A DNA stretch of 34,827 nt from Clostridiales bacterium GWB2_37_7 (lineage in GTDB: Bacteria; Bacillota; Clostridia; Lutisporales; Lutisporaceae): positions 339-35,165 of the forward strand of contig MGOS01000083.1 of the NCBI GenBank assembly GCA_001797185.1. Reading direction: 5' to 3'. The notes beneath the pieces are model-generated. The model had not been told where the DNA came from, did not search any database, and was given only the letters and a program-made list of their open reading frames with translations. Every line of letters starts with the position of its first letter. Positions within the stretch are counted from its first letter, which is position 1. This document shows positions 26,673 through 34,827 of this stretch, in pieces. The position numbers were made by a program, and so were the translations under genes.

Positions 26673-29600
26673 CTATTCTTTAAATATGGGTATTGGATTA
26701 TAGTAAACCTGTTCCTTTTGCTCTATTGCATATTCCATAATTCCTCTTATGATTGCAACTGTATCCCTAGGGTCATCTCCATAAGATAAATTATTCATAA
26801 ATGCTCTATCTGATGTTCTTGAATATATCTGATAGAGGCCTGCCGCTCCAATGAGTTCAATCGGAGTAAACCCTGATGCTGATCCAACATAACCATAATG
26901 TATATTCCCTACATCCTGAGCAGTAATAGCTATGCCCTTATAGGTCATTTTCCTAAAAGCCCATCCTGGTTGTATCTTTAGATCCCATGGACCTCCAGTT
27001 TTTACTTGCTTATACCACCATATGGCTACATCAAAATCATTTTTAGTTTCAGCATACTTTCTAGCTATCTTACTGTTCTCTTTCATAATAACATCCAATC
27101 TATTCGTCACATCAATAACCGGATACATACTAGCAAGAGATTGCCTTCTCATAGTTTTAGTTTCTGGTTCTCCCCCTGCGTTATATAGTGGTCTTAGCCC
27201 ACTATGATCAACATAATTCACCGGATTATTATTACAATACACGTACCTATTCTTAGATATAACCGGATCCTCAGTCAAGAACCTACCTAAGTACTGAGAA
27301 TAGTATCTGCCCTTCAAATAATAAAACTCTGTCTCAGCGTCAAACTGATAGCCGCTGTATCTGAATGGATTTGCATCTATTAGTGGCTCTCCATTGCCTG
27401 TAAACACATTATTCTCTGGAATATTTATCAGCAATCCCCAGGCATCGTATTCAAAGTTGACCTTTCTGACACCTGTGCTGTCTGCCAATGCAACTACATT
27501 TCCATGGGCATCCTGGATATAGAAATATGTTGCAGGGGTTGCTCCTGTATAGTCTATCATCTGTAGAAGCACGCCGTTTATATCCCGTACAAAGAAATAT
27601 TTGACCTTATTTGCTTCATCTGTTATATATGCCAGATCATCACCGGTATAATAATAATTCTCTGTCTTGCCTACTGTGATTTTCTTGCTTCTCAGTCCTT
27701 GCCAGTTATATTCATAAGTGGCGATTACCGTAGCTCCGCTTTCTACTCTTATCAGCTGGTTTTTATCATTATAAACAAAGGTATTTCCTCCTGCAGTAAC
27801 CATATTTCCATAGTAGTCATGTGTATAACTCACATTGCCGGTTCTGCTTAGCAGCTCATTGAAGGCATTGTACTGGTAGCTTGTAGTTCCCGCTCCCGTG
27901 CCTTCTACTATTCTCTCTGTACGGTTCCCCATGATGTCGTATACATATGTGATTCTTCTGCTGGGTGTTTGTGCGGTAAGGCTGTCAAAATAGCTTTCTG
28001 CCTTAAGTTGATTTATGGAATCATATGTGTATTCTACCCTTTTTGAGGTACGATTATTTATTTCCTTTGTTCTGTTTCCGTTTTCATCAAATTCATAGCT
28101 GTATTCTGCTATGCGGGAGCCATATCTGTTTTCAACTTTGATACGTGAAATCCTGTTGCCGCTGTCGTACTCCCTGTAGGTTACGTAAAACATATTGCTG
28201 TCTGCTACATAGCTTTTCTTTAGTCTGGATTCTTCATCTATCATGAATGCAGCAGCTGTTCCATTTGGCCCTTTTATGTCGGTATTATTACCGGCATAAT
28301 CATATGTGTACTCTATATGGGGAGCAGCTGCATTAATAGGTGATGCCGATAAAACCGAGTATGTTATTTCAGTTATCTGACTGTTGGCGTTATATTTATA
28401 ATCTTCATCATTGGATGCCGATACAGTCCTCCATACCTGTTTTTTCTCAACTCTGTTTAGGACATCATATAAAAAGCTGTGATTCTTTACTCCGTTTTTT
28501 TGCACTTCTTTGACATTGCTGTTTTCATCAAAGGAATATGACCATGCTGTGCCGTCCATTCCAAGTGTTTCAGTCTTTAGCCTATCCAGACTGTCATAGG
28601 TATAGCTTAGAGATTTGCCGTTTGGAAAGCTTACTTTTGTCAGGTTTGCATTCTTGTCATAGTCAAAGTATGTTGGCCGCCAGTTTGCGTCTGATATTGA
28701 TTTCGGCAGATTAAGCTCATTATAGTTTATCTTGACTGTTGTATTGTAATATATATAGCTGCTTGTTGCACTGTCAAAGACAAGATTATCAATCTGGTCC
28801 AGATTTTCTGTCTTATAAAAGTTATATATGGTTTGAAGCTTTTTTGTACCCTGGCCTGTTTCAATTGGCGGATATTCAATCGTTTTTACTTTGTCCAGCT
28901 TATCATAGGTAAAGGTATATTTGTTCAGCTTTGCATCGGTTAGCTCCAGCTTATTGCCACGGTTGTCATTAAGCATTGTTATGCTATTGCCTGCCTGGTT
29001 TGTTATTTTATTTACATAGTTGGCTGTAGATTCATAAAAGTATCTGATTGTTTCATTGCCCTCAGACAGTCTTACCGCATCAATATATATAGCTCCGTAG
29101 GTAGCTCCTGCAGAGCCTATGGAAACTTGTATATACTTTGCTACGGTTGCCGGATTACCTGTATATGCTTTGGCTATAGCTTGTGCTTCATCATAGGTTA
29201 TGGTTTCTACAAATCTATTCCAATCCCTGGTGCCTTTAATTATTTTAGAAGCTTTTTGTCCCGCGAAGCTTCCGCTTGCATCCAATATATCAAATTTAAC
29301 TAAAGCACCGCTTCCTGTTACATTTTCAGTTCTTATAGCGGCACTTAAGGTATAGCTTGTATTTTGTTTTATAGGCTCTTTTATGTTGTTTACCAGCAGC
29401 ACCCAATCCGAGGTGTTTGATAATTTCAACATCCTGTCTCCGCTGAAAGGGATGATTAGTTTTTTATCATTGCCTATTGTTATGATTTCAGCTGCAATCC
29501 AATTAAGTGTATAGGTTGTTCCAGTGGTACTCTTTAATATCTGCCATTCATCAAAGTCTGCATTGCCGAATTGTTCAAATTCCAAGCTGCCATTTTGTAC

Positions 29601-32600
29601 AAGGTTGTATTGGCTCATTACAGCATTGGAGGCTGCATTTATCCTCACCTTTATATCATCAAACCATACTGTAAGGTTTGGCTGGTTTTCCACTTTGCAA
29701 TATATAGTAACACTATTGAATTTTCTGATAGCTGCTCCTGAGGATTCTATATACTGCCAGCTGCCATCAGAGGTTATTGGGAAGTCTTTTACATAGGTAA
29801 CCTGTGGTGTGCCGTCTAGATTAAATTGCAGCAGAAGCTGGCATTTTCCTCCGGGTGTTGAAGTGCCTGTGGTTCTTCCCCAGCCGGAAAAATGCATTGA
29901 TAAGCCTACTCCACCCTCTTGGTTTATATTCTGTGATAAAAGCTTATTGGCTGTACTGCCTTTAACCATAAAGGATCTTTTACCGGATCTCACATATATA
30001 GTATCCAGTTTATCGTTTGCATCCATTGAAGCTGATAGCCACCAGCCGTCAGGCAAATTATTATTGTTAATGTCTGATTCAAAGCCCTCATTATACAGTA
30101 GGTTTTGTTCATTTAATACAGGCTGGCTTTCAAACTGGACATTGTCAAACCAAGCCTCTGCCGGTGTAGTATCAGTACCTCCGCTTAAATTAAGTGTAAC
30201 CCTTGCATATTGTGCATCGGAGGGTGCATTGACTCTGGCACCCTTTCTTGTAAAGATCAAGGAGTTTGCAACCGAGGGTGTTAATTCAGCAGATAAGGGT
30301 ATGGTTGAAAGTATATTTATGTCTTTGTACCAGCGTACCTCCAGAGTTGCTCCCCCAAAGCTGTAGCCCGCATTTGATGTCCTTATATATGCCGATACAT
30401 TATACTTGAAATTTGGGGTAACATTTATATAGTCGCCTATAATAATTGTGCGTTGAGCTGCAAGGTCACCCTTTGCTATAAGCTTCATGGATTGGTTTCC
30501 ATTTACTTTTTGCGTGGTATCCAATAAAACATTTGCCGGGTCACCCTGGTATATATTCCAATCAAGCAGCGTACCTGTTTTGCCGATGTTTTCAAAGCCT
30601 GAATCCTGAACCAGGTTCCCTGCCAAGCCGATGGGATCTGATTGATACTGCATATTGCCATAGCTGTCATGATCCATTGAAACAGTGGAGAATATTGGTG
30701 TTGTAGTCATCAGTAGATTTCTATTAGCAGGGTCGTGTTCATTTACTGTAGTAAGCTGTCCAAAATCCACAATTTGTTCCGGGTCTTCATTTATGTCAAA
30801 TTTAAAGATAGTACTGAAGCCCTGTTTATTTATTACCCGCCTCATATTTCCATTTACATACTCAATAACAGTTTGATATTTTTCTCTTTCACTTTCTGGA
30901 AGATTCGACCACTTAGGCTCTATTATACCTACCAGATCCTGTTCTTCACTCCACTCATATAGATATTTTCGCTCTACTAGCACAGGAGCTTCTTCTGTAC
31001 CGGTGTTTTCAAATAATGTGAGTTCTGCAACCCTGCCCATAGCATCAGTTTTGTACTGAGTTTTATATACTTTAGGGTCTGTAACGGTTGTTATTACGGT
31101 ATTGTCAGTATTTAATGTATAACTGAATCTTGTTACCAGAAATTGCTGCTGCCCGTTAATAGTAAGCTTTTTGGTGATTGTTTCTATTCTTAGCCCACCC
31201 TCAGTACTATAGGTATAGCCGTAGCTTGTTGAATTTCCTTCTGCATCAACTATGCTTTGTAAGTTTTGATATTGATCATAGGTATAGGTAACCTCTTTTA
31301 ATACTGCTCCTGAGACATCCAGTATTCTTACCTTGCTTAGCAGACTGCCGGTATATACATAATCGACAGTTGGTATATCAGGTCCTGTGATACTCTCAAG
31401 CTTTTCTCCTGCATAGTTGAAGGTTATTGTCCTACCGGATGGATCAACAATGCTTCCTAGCTTCTCAGCATCAAGATATCTCATATCAGTGGTATTGTTG
31501 TTGGTATCAAGGATTTTATCAAGCCTGCCATCAGCTGTAAAGTAATATTTGACACCGGATTGTTCTTTAATGACTATTACATCATTTTCGACCAACATTG
31601 TGGAGTTTACCCCTGCCGGAGATCTGTAAATACCTTCAGGGCCTTTTGTAAATACCTTGACTGTTCCGTCTGCATCTGTAAAATTTACTATTTCTTTGTT
31701 GAAATATGAAGTAACCTTCATCATTAGGTTGTTAATCCAGTTTAAACCTAATACAGATGTACTGCTGGTGCGGGAATTGTATGTTCTTGTGACTACAATC
31801 GGTACCCCTCTGCCCGGAAGCGTTACGTCTACATCACTTATTACAAGGTTTCCATTATATACATTGACATTGCCATGGAAGCCCCAATAAGGCTCGGCAC
31901 CTAAGCCGTCAATTTTATAGTTTATTTTAAGTGAGGGAATTTTTCGCAGGGGATCTGTTTCGTTTGATGAATAGAAGCTTAGAGGAGCTGCTTGCTCGTT
32001 TGTTGGAGACAGCATAAAGCCGTAGTTTGGAGTTGTGCCATTATACCATTCTTTAACCGTTTGTGTTATATTAAAATCCCATACAGAAGCAGGTCCTAAA
32101 CTGAAATTCTGCAATACGGGATTAATAGTATCTATGCTTGGAGGATTATTCCAAGTAGCAGTAGTTACAGACCAGCTGGAGGTAATCCTGTATACATTTA
32201 CTGAGTTACTGACCTGGGGCTGCCACATGGTAAGCTGCATATATGTATCATTAATTCTGGCTCCTGGAGGCAATGGAGGTAAATATCTGAACCATATAAG
32301 AGCTTTGGCTGTTTTATAGTAATCGTCTATCTTCCCTGCATGTATGTTAACATAATTATAATATACAGCATTTGGTGTTCCGCTTGCAATAAATGTGTCG
32401 ATTGTACTTTCGGCGTCAGTATAATTTATGGTTGCTGTGACCGCCGGGTCGAGAATTAATGGATAGCTTGCGTTTTTTAGAAATTCCGCATCTATGATAT
32501 ATACTAATCGTTCTTGTGTTGTATCTCTTACAATATCCATACTGACTTTATCAGTTGTATTATTATTTGCATCGGATGCGAAAGGTTTTCGGAAGTAAAA

Positions 32601-33179
32601 TAACCTTTCTCCCGTCCGGTTATCAATGCCATTTATACTTCCATCACTTAGCTTCTCCAGATTTATGCCCTGGTAGTCCAATAAAAAGCTGAAGCTATTA
32701 GTGGTCGGATAAGTATTGAAAATTATGTTTTCCTTAACTGTGTCCCCTTCAACTATATACTGTAAATCTAATCCTTGTCTTACACCTTGATAATATATGC
32801 TTTGGCCTTTAACGTTTCCTAATTGGGTAAAACGGTCAACAGGTGTGAATGCGACCCAATGAGTATCGTCAGTAGCAAAATATACAAGCTTATCATTTAT
32901 GTTGTTTTTTGCAAACCGTACAGTAAAAGCATTAGCTGAATTTTCATAGTCATAGCCAACAGCCTTACTGGGCACTAAGCTATTATCAATATCCTCTAAG
33001 TTACCGCTTCTGTTTATGAAATTCAATTGTTTGGCTGATACCTCGAGTGTAAAGCTTCCATCTGGATTAATATATGTCTTTGAGAAAGATGTTTTTCTGG
33101 TCTTTAGTTCTGTTCTCTCAATCGCCGGCTTTGGCAGTACATTTTTGGGCCTTTCAATCTGAAACTTCTCAACTGGCAT
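26673..33179 (-). CDS. RHS-repeat polymorphic toxin with DNRLRE-like N-terminal region, jelly-roll domains and Ntox44-like C-terminal tip
   Basis: TATWNNPPSIDTINPV (DNRLRE-like), GRGVPIVVTRTYNSR (DUF6531-like), many RHS/YD repeats, RHS core ending NNPVNYVDHSGL, tip FDVAIWWYKQVKTGGPWDLKIQPGW...IHYGYVGSASGF...SYGDDPRDTVAIIRGIMEYA. ATG at 33179 with GGGGAG RBS preferred over TTG 33194. Confidence 0.93.
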   Translation of the reverse strand: MPVEKFQIERPKNVLPKPAIERTELKTRKTSFSKTYINPDGSFTLEVSAKQLNFINRSGNLEDIDNSLVPSKAVGYDYENSANAFTVRFAKNNINDKLVYFATDDTHWVAFTPVDRFTQLGNVKGQSIYYQGVRQGLDLQYIVEGDTVKENIIFNTYPTTNSFSFLLDYQGINLEKLSDGSINGIDNRTGERLFYFRKPFASDANNNTTDKVSMDIVRDTTQERLVYIIDAEFLKNASYPLILDPAVTATINYTDAESTIDTFIASGTPNAVYYNYVNIHAGKIDDYYKTAKALIWFRYLPPLPPGARINDTYMQLTMWQPQVSNSVNVYRITSSWSVTTATWNNPPSIDTINPVLQNFSLGPASVWDFNITQTVKEWYNGTTPNYGFMLSPTNEQAAPLSFYSSNETDPLRKIPSLKINYKIDGLGAEPYWGFHGNVNVYNGNLVISDVDVTLPGRGVPIVVTRTYNSRTSSTSVLGLNWINNLMMKVTSYFNKEIVNFTDADGTVKVFTKGPEGIYRSPAGVNSTMLVENDVIVIKEQSGVKYYFTADGRLDKILDTNNNTTDMRYLDAEKLGSIVDPSGRTITFNYAGEKLESITGPDIPTVDYVYTGSLLSKVRILDVSGAVLKEVTYTYDQYQNLQSIVDAEGNSTSYGYTYSTEGGLRIETITKKLTINGQQQFLVTRFSYTLNTDNTVITTVTDPKVYKTQYKTDAMGRVAELTLFENTGTEEAPVLVERKYLYEWSEEQDLVGIIEPKWSNLPESEREKYQTVIEYVNGNMRRVINKQGFSTIFKFDINEDPEQIVDFGQLTTVNEHDPANRNLLMTTTPIFSTVSMDHDSYGNMQYQSDPIGLAGNLVQDSGFENIGKTGTLLDWNIYQGDPANVLLDTTQKVNGNQSMKLIAKGDLAAQRTIIIGDYINVTPNFKYNVSAYIRTSNAGYSFGGATLEVRWYKDINILSTIPLSAELTPSVANSLIFTRKGARVNAPSDAQYARVTLNLSGGTDTTPAEAWFDNVQFESQPVLNEQNLLYNEGFESDINNNNLPDGWWLSASMDANDKLDTIYVRSGKRSFMVKGSTANKLLSQNINQEGGVGLSMHFSGWGRTTGTSTPGGKCQLLLQFNLDGTPQVTYVKDFPITSDGSWQYIESSGAAIRKFNSVTIYCKVENQPNLTVWFDDIKVRINAASNAVMSQYNLVQNGSLEFEQFGNADFDEWQILKSTTGTTYTLNWIAAEIITIGNDKKLIIPFSGDRMLKLSNTSDWVLLVNNIKEPIKQNTSYTLSAAIRTENVTGSGALVKFDILDASGSFAGQKASKIIKGTRDWNRFVETITYDEAQAIAKAYTGNPATVAKYIQVSIGSAGATYGAIYIDAVRLSEGNETIRYFYESTANYVNKITNQAGNSITMLNDNRGNKLELTDAKLNKYTFTYDKLDKVKTIEYPPIETGQGTKKLQTIYNFYKTENLDQIDNLVFDSATSSYIYYNTTVKINYNELNLPKSISDANWRPTYFDYDKNANLTKVSFPNGKSLSYTYDSLDRLKTETLGMDGTAWSYSFDENSNVKEVQKNGVKNHSFLYDVLNRVEKKQVWRTVSASNDEDYKYNANSQITEITYSVLSASPINAAAPHIEYTYDYAGNNTDIKGPNGTAAAFMIDEESRLKKSYVADSNMFYVTYREYDSGNRISRIKVENRYGSRIAEYSYEFDENGNRTKEINNRTSKRVEYTYDSINQLKAESYFDSLTAQTPSRRITYVYDIMGNRTERIVEGTGAGTTSYQYNAFNELLSRTGNVSYTHDYYGNMVTAGGNTFVYNDKNQLIRVESGATVIATYEYNWQGLRSKKITVGKTENYYYTGDDLAYITDEANKVKYFFVRDINGVLLQMIDYTGATPATYFYIQDAHGNVVALADSTGVRKVNFEYDAWGLLINIPENNVFTGNGEPLIDANPFRYSGYQFDAETEFYYLKGRYYSQYLGRFLTEDPVISKNRYVYCNNNPVNYVDHSGLRPLYNAGGEPETKTMRRQSLASMYPVIDVTNRLDVIMKENSKIARKYAETKNDFDVAIWWYKQVKTGGPWDLKIQPGWAFRKMTYKGIAITAQDVGNIHYGYVGSASGFTPIELIGAAGLYQIYSRTSDRAFMNNLSYGDDPRDTVAIIRGIMEYAIEQKEQVYYNPIPIFKE

Positions 33180-33291
33180 TAAACTACTCCCCAATAATAT
33201 ATTTACATAAGTTGTTACATAACAAAATATGCTTACATTATTTGGGTTATTCGATTAATTTGACAGATTACTTTGCCTTTTTCAACGGTTT

Positions 33292-33340
33292 CTTAGGCAT
33301 CGCCTAATCTGTTGCTTTTTTTTATTTCTTCTATAGCATT
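33292..33340. repeat. Right copy of ~50-bp imperfect direct repeat (3' end of MocR gene)
   Basis: CTTAGGCATCGCCTAATCTGTTGCTTTTTTTTATTTCTTCTATAGCATT; pairs with 22553..22602. Confidence 0.7.
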
Positions 33341-34723
33341 GCCTATAACGGCTATACCTCTTGTAATATCAGGCACATCTACAGCTGCAAAGCTGAGTCT
33401 TATGTATTGCTCACCCTCTTGTCCCTTCAAAAACAGAGTGCCTGTTGTAATAAGTACTTTGTTTTTTTTACAAAGCTCATATAAATCACTGGAATTCACA
33501 CTTTCAGGCAGCTTGATCCATAGGTTGAGTCCACCGTTTGGCTGATTGAATAAAGCACCTCTAAGATATTTTTTAACGGCTCGTACTGCTTCAAAATATC
33601 TTACACTATATTCTTTTTTCATATATTTTATATGTTCATCCAGAATATTTCTATTTAAGTACAAATCTAACACTCTTTGCATAAAGCCTGAGGTGGATAA
33701 ATCCGTCATATGCTTGGCAGATGCAATCGTTTTTTTGATATTCTCAGGTATAACCAAAAAAGCCACACGAAGTCCCGGCATAAAGATCTTAGAAAAGCTT
33801 TTGATATATATTACACTATCAGATTTATCGTAGGTCTTAAGCGGTATTGCAGGCTTTTCAGTGTAGCTTAAATCACCTGAATAGTCATCTTCCACCACCA
33901 ACAGCTTATACTTTTTACATAACAGCATAAGGTGTTTCTTCTTGCGCTCAGAATAGCTGCAGCCTGTCGGGTTTTGAAAGCTTGGCATGATGTACATGAA
34001 TTTTGGTTTGATTACTTGAAGCAGCTTTTCCAGTTCCTTCATATCAGGTCCATCATTTTGCAAGGGTATCTCCACGATCCTGGCACCTCTTGATTTAAAA
34101 ACTGCAGCAGCGCCCGTATAAGTAGGACTTTCTACAAAAACATAGTCGCCATTTGTAAGCAAAGCCTTGGCAATAATATCTATACCCTGCTGTGCTCCGG
34201 ATATGATATAAATATCCTCTGCCCCTACCTCAATAGCCTTGACAGACAAATAGTCAGCAATAGAGCTTCTAAGCGGCAGGTAACCCCTGCTATCATGATA
34301 CATAAAGGCCTTGCCTCCATCTCTTTCTATTACTTCATTAATTGCCTGCTTGAAGTCTTTCATCGGAAAAAGCCTGGGATCCGGCGAAGCTGTGGCAAAA
34401 TCTATATAGCCGTCTTCTCCATTGTAATCATACTCTTGTTCTTCACGATCATCACTTATGGCATTGCTAATATTTAATTTTTCTACCATAGGTAATACAT
34501 AGGTTCCGCTTCCTACCTTTTTATAGACAAGCTTGTTATCCTCCAAAAGCTTATACGCGTTTACAATTGTAACATTGTTTACGTCCAGCCTATTTGCAAA
34601 CGCCCTTATAGTAGGCAGTTTATAGTCTTCTGGCAAAACTCCCTGCTGTATTAATTCCTTTAGCTGCTCAAAAATCTGTATATATAAAGGCTCACTGCTT
34701 TGTTTGTTAAGATTGATATTCAA
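33293..34723 (-). CDS. MocR-type GntR/aminotransferase fusion transcriptional regulator
   Basis: N-term wHTH EPLYIQIFEQLKELIQQGVLPEDYKLPTIRAFANRLDVNNVTIVNAYKLLE; aminotransferase fold with PSFQNPTGCSYSERKK and SKIFMPGLRVAF. Confidence 0.93.
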   Translation of the reverse strand: MNINLNKQSSEPLYIQIFEQLKELIQQGVLPEDYKLPTIRAFANRLDVNNVTIVNAYKLLEDNKLVYKKVGSGTYVLPMVEKLNISNAISDDREEQEYDYNGEDGYIDFATASPDPRLFPMKDFKQAINEVIERDGGKAFMYHDSRGYLPLRSSIADYLSVKAIEVGAEDIYIISGAQQGIDIIAKALLTNGDYVFVESPTYTGAAAVFKSRGARIVEIPLQNDGPDMKELEKLLQVIKPKFMYIMPSFQNPTGCSYSERKKKHLMLLCKKYKLLVVEDDYSGDLSYTEKPAIPLKTYDKSDSVIYIKSFSKIFMPGLRVAFLVIPENIKKTIASAKHMTDLSTSGFMQRVLDLYLNRNILDEHIKYMKKEYSVRYFEAVRAVKKYLRGALFNQPNGGLNLWIKLPESVNSSDLYELCKKNKVLITTGTLFLKGQEGEQYIRLSFAAVDVPDITRGIAVIGNAIEEIKKSNRLGDA

Positions 34724-34827
34724 TGCTGCTCACCTGCTGTTCTTTTCTATTTAATCATAGGAAGGGTTTTTCCGCCCTCTAGCTTCGTTTTGTAAAGCTT
34801 GTTAAATGTATTTACATAGTATATGTT

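Noticed and set aside
29809-30366. 185-aa plus-strand ORF
   Set aside because: Fully antisense to the RHS gene, low-complexity composition and no recognisable domain; likely shadow ORF.
22507-33194. CRISPR-like array from the recurring RHS/YD sequences
   Set aside because: Repeats are coding YD/RHS motifs with variable sequence, not identical short repeats with spacers.

Overview
The window looks like a low-GC Firmicutes/Clostridia-type chromosome, and most genes are on the minus strand. No rRNA, tRNA or CRISPR array was seen. Housekeeping and metabolic genes: truncated ABC exporter, DUF5668-like membrane protein, 5-formyl-THF cyclo-ligase, fused chromate transporter, PrsW protease, YkvA-like, a three-gene ABC-2 exporter, archaeal-type phosphoglycerate mutase, LURP-one-like, Fur/PerR-like regulator, FMN-binding protein, glutaminase, HD-GYP protein and a MocR regulator. 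Accessory content: (i) an orphan Type IIG-like adenine methyltransferase resembling C. difficile CamA, translationally coupled to PrsW; (ii) a separate GrpE-like/Hsp70/TPR/J-domain-SEC-C cassette whose J protein has PPD instead of HPD; (iii) a HEPN/MNT (HepT/MntA) pair beside decayed REP-type transposase DNA; (iv) an ~11 kb RHS polymorphic-toxin locus with a main RHS gene carrying a Ntox44-like tip, a displaced RHS C-terminal cassette with a different hydrophobic tip and its own membrane-protein partner, and a third truncated RHS core. The third core is joined to a relic matching the 3' end of the MocR gene on the other side of the locus, so ~50-bp imperfect direct repeats (about 42/50 identical by eye) flank the island. 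All assignments are from reading the sequence; no database search was run.
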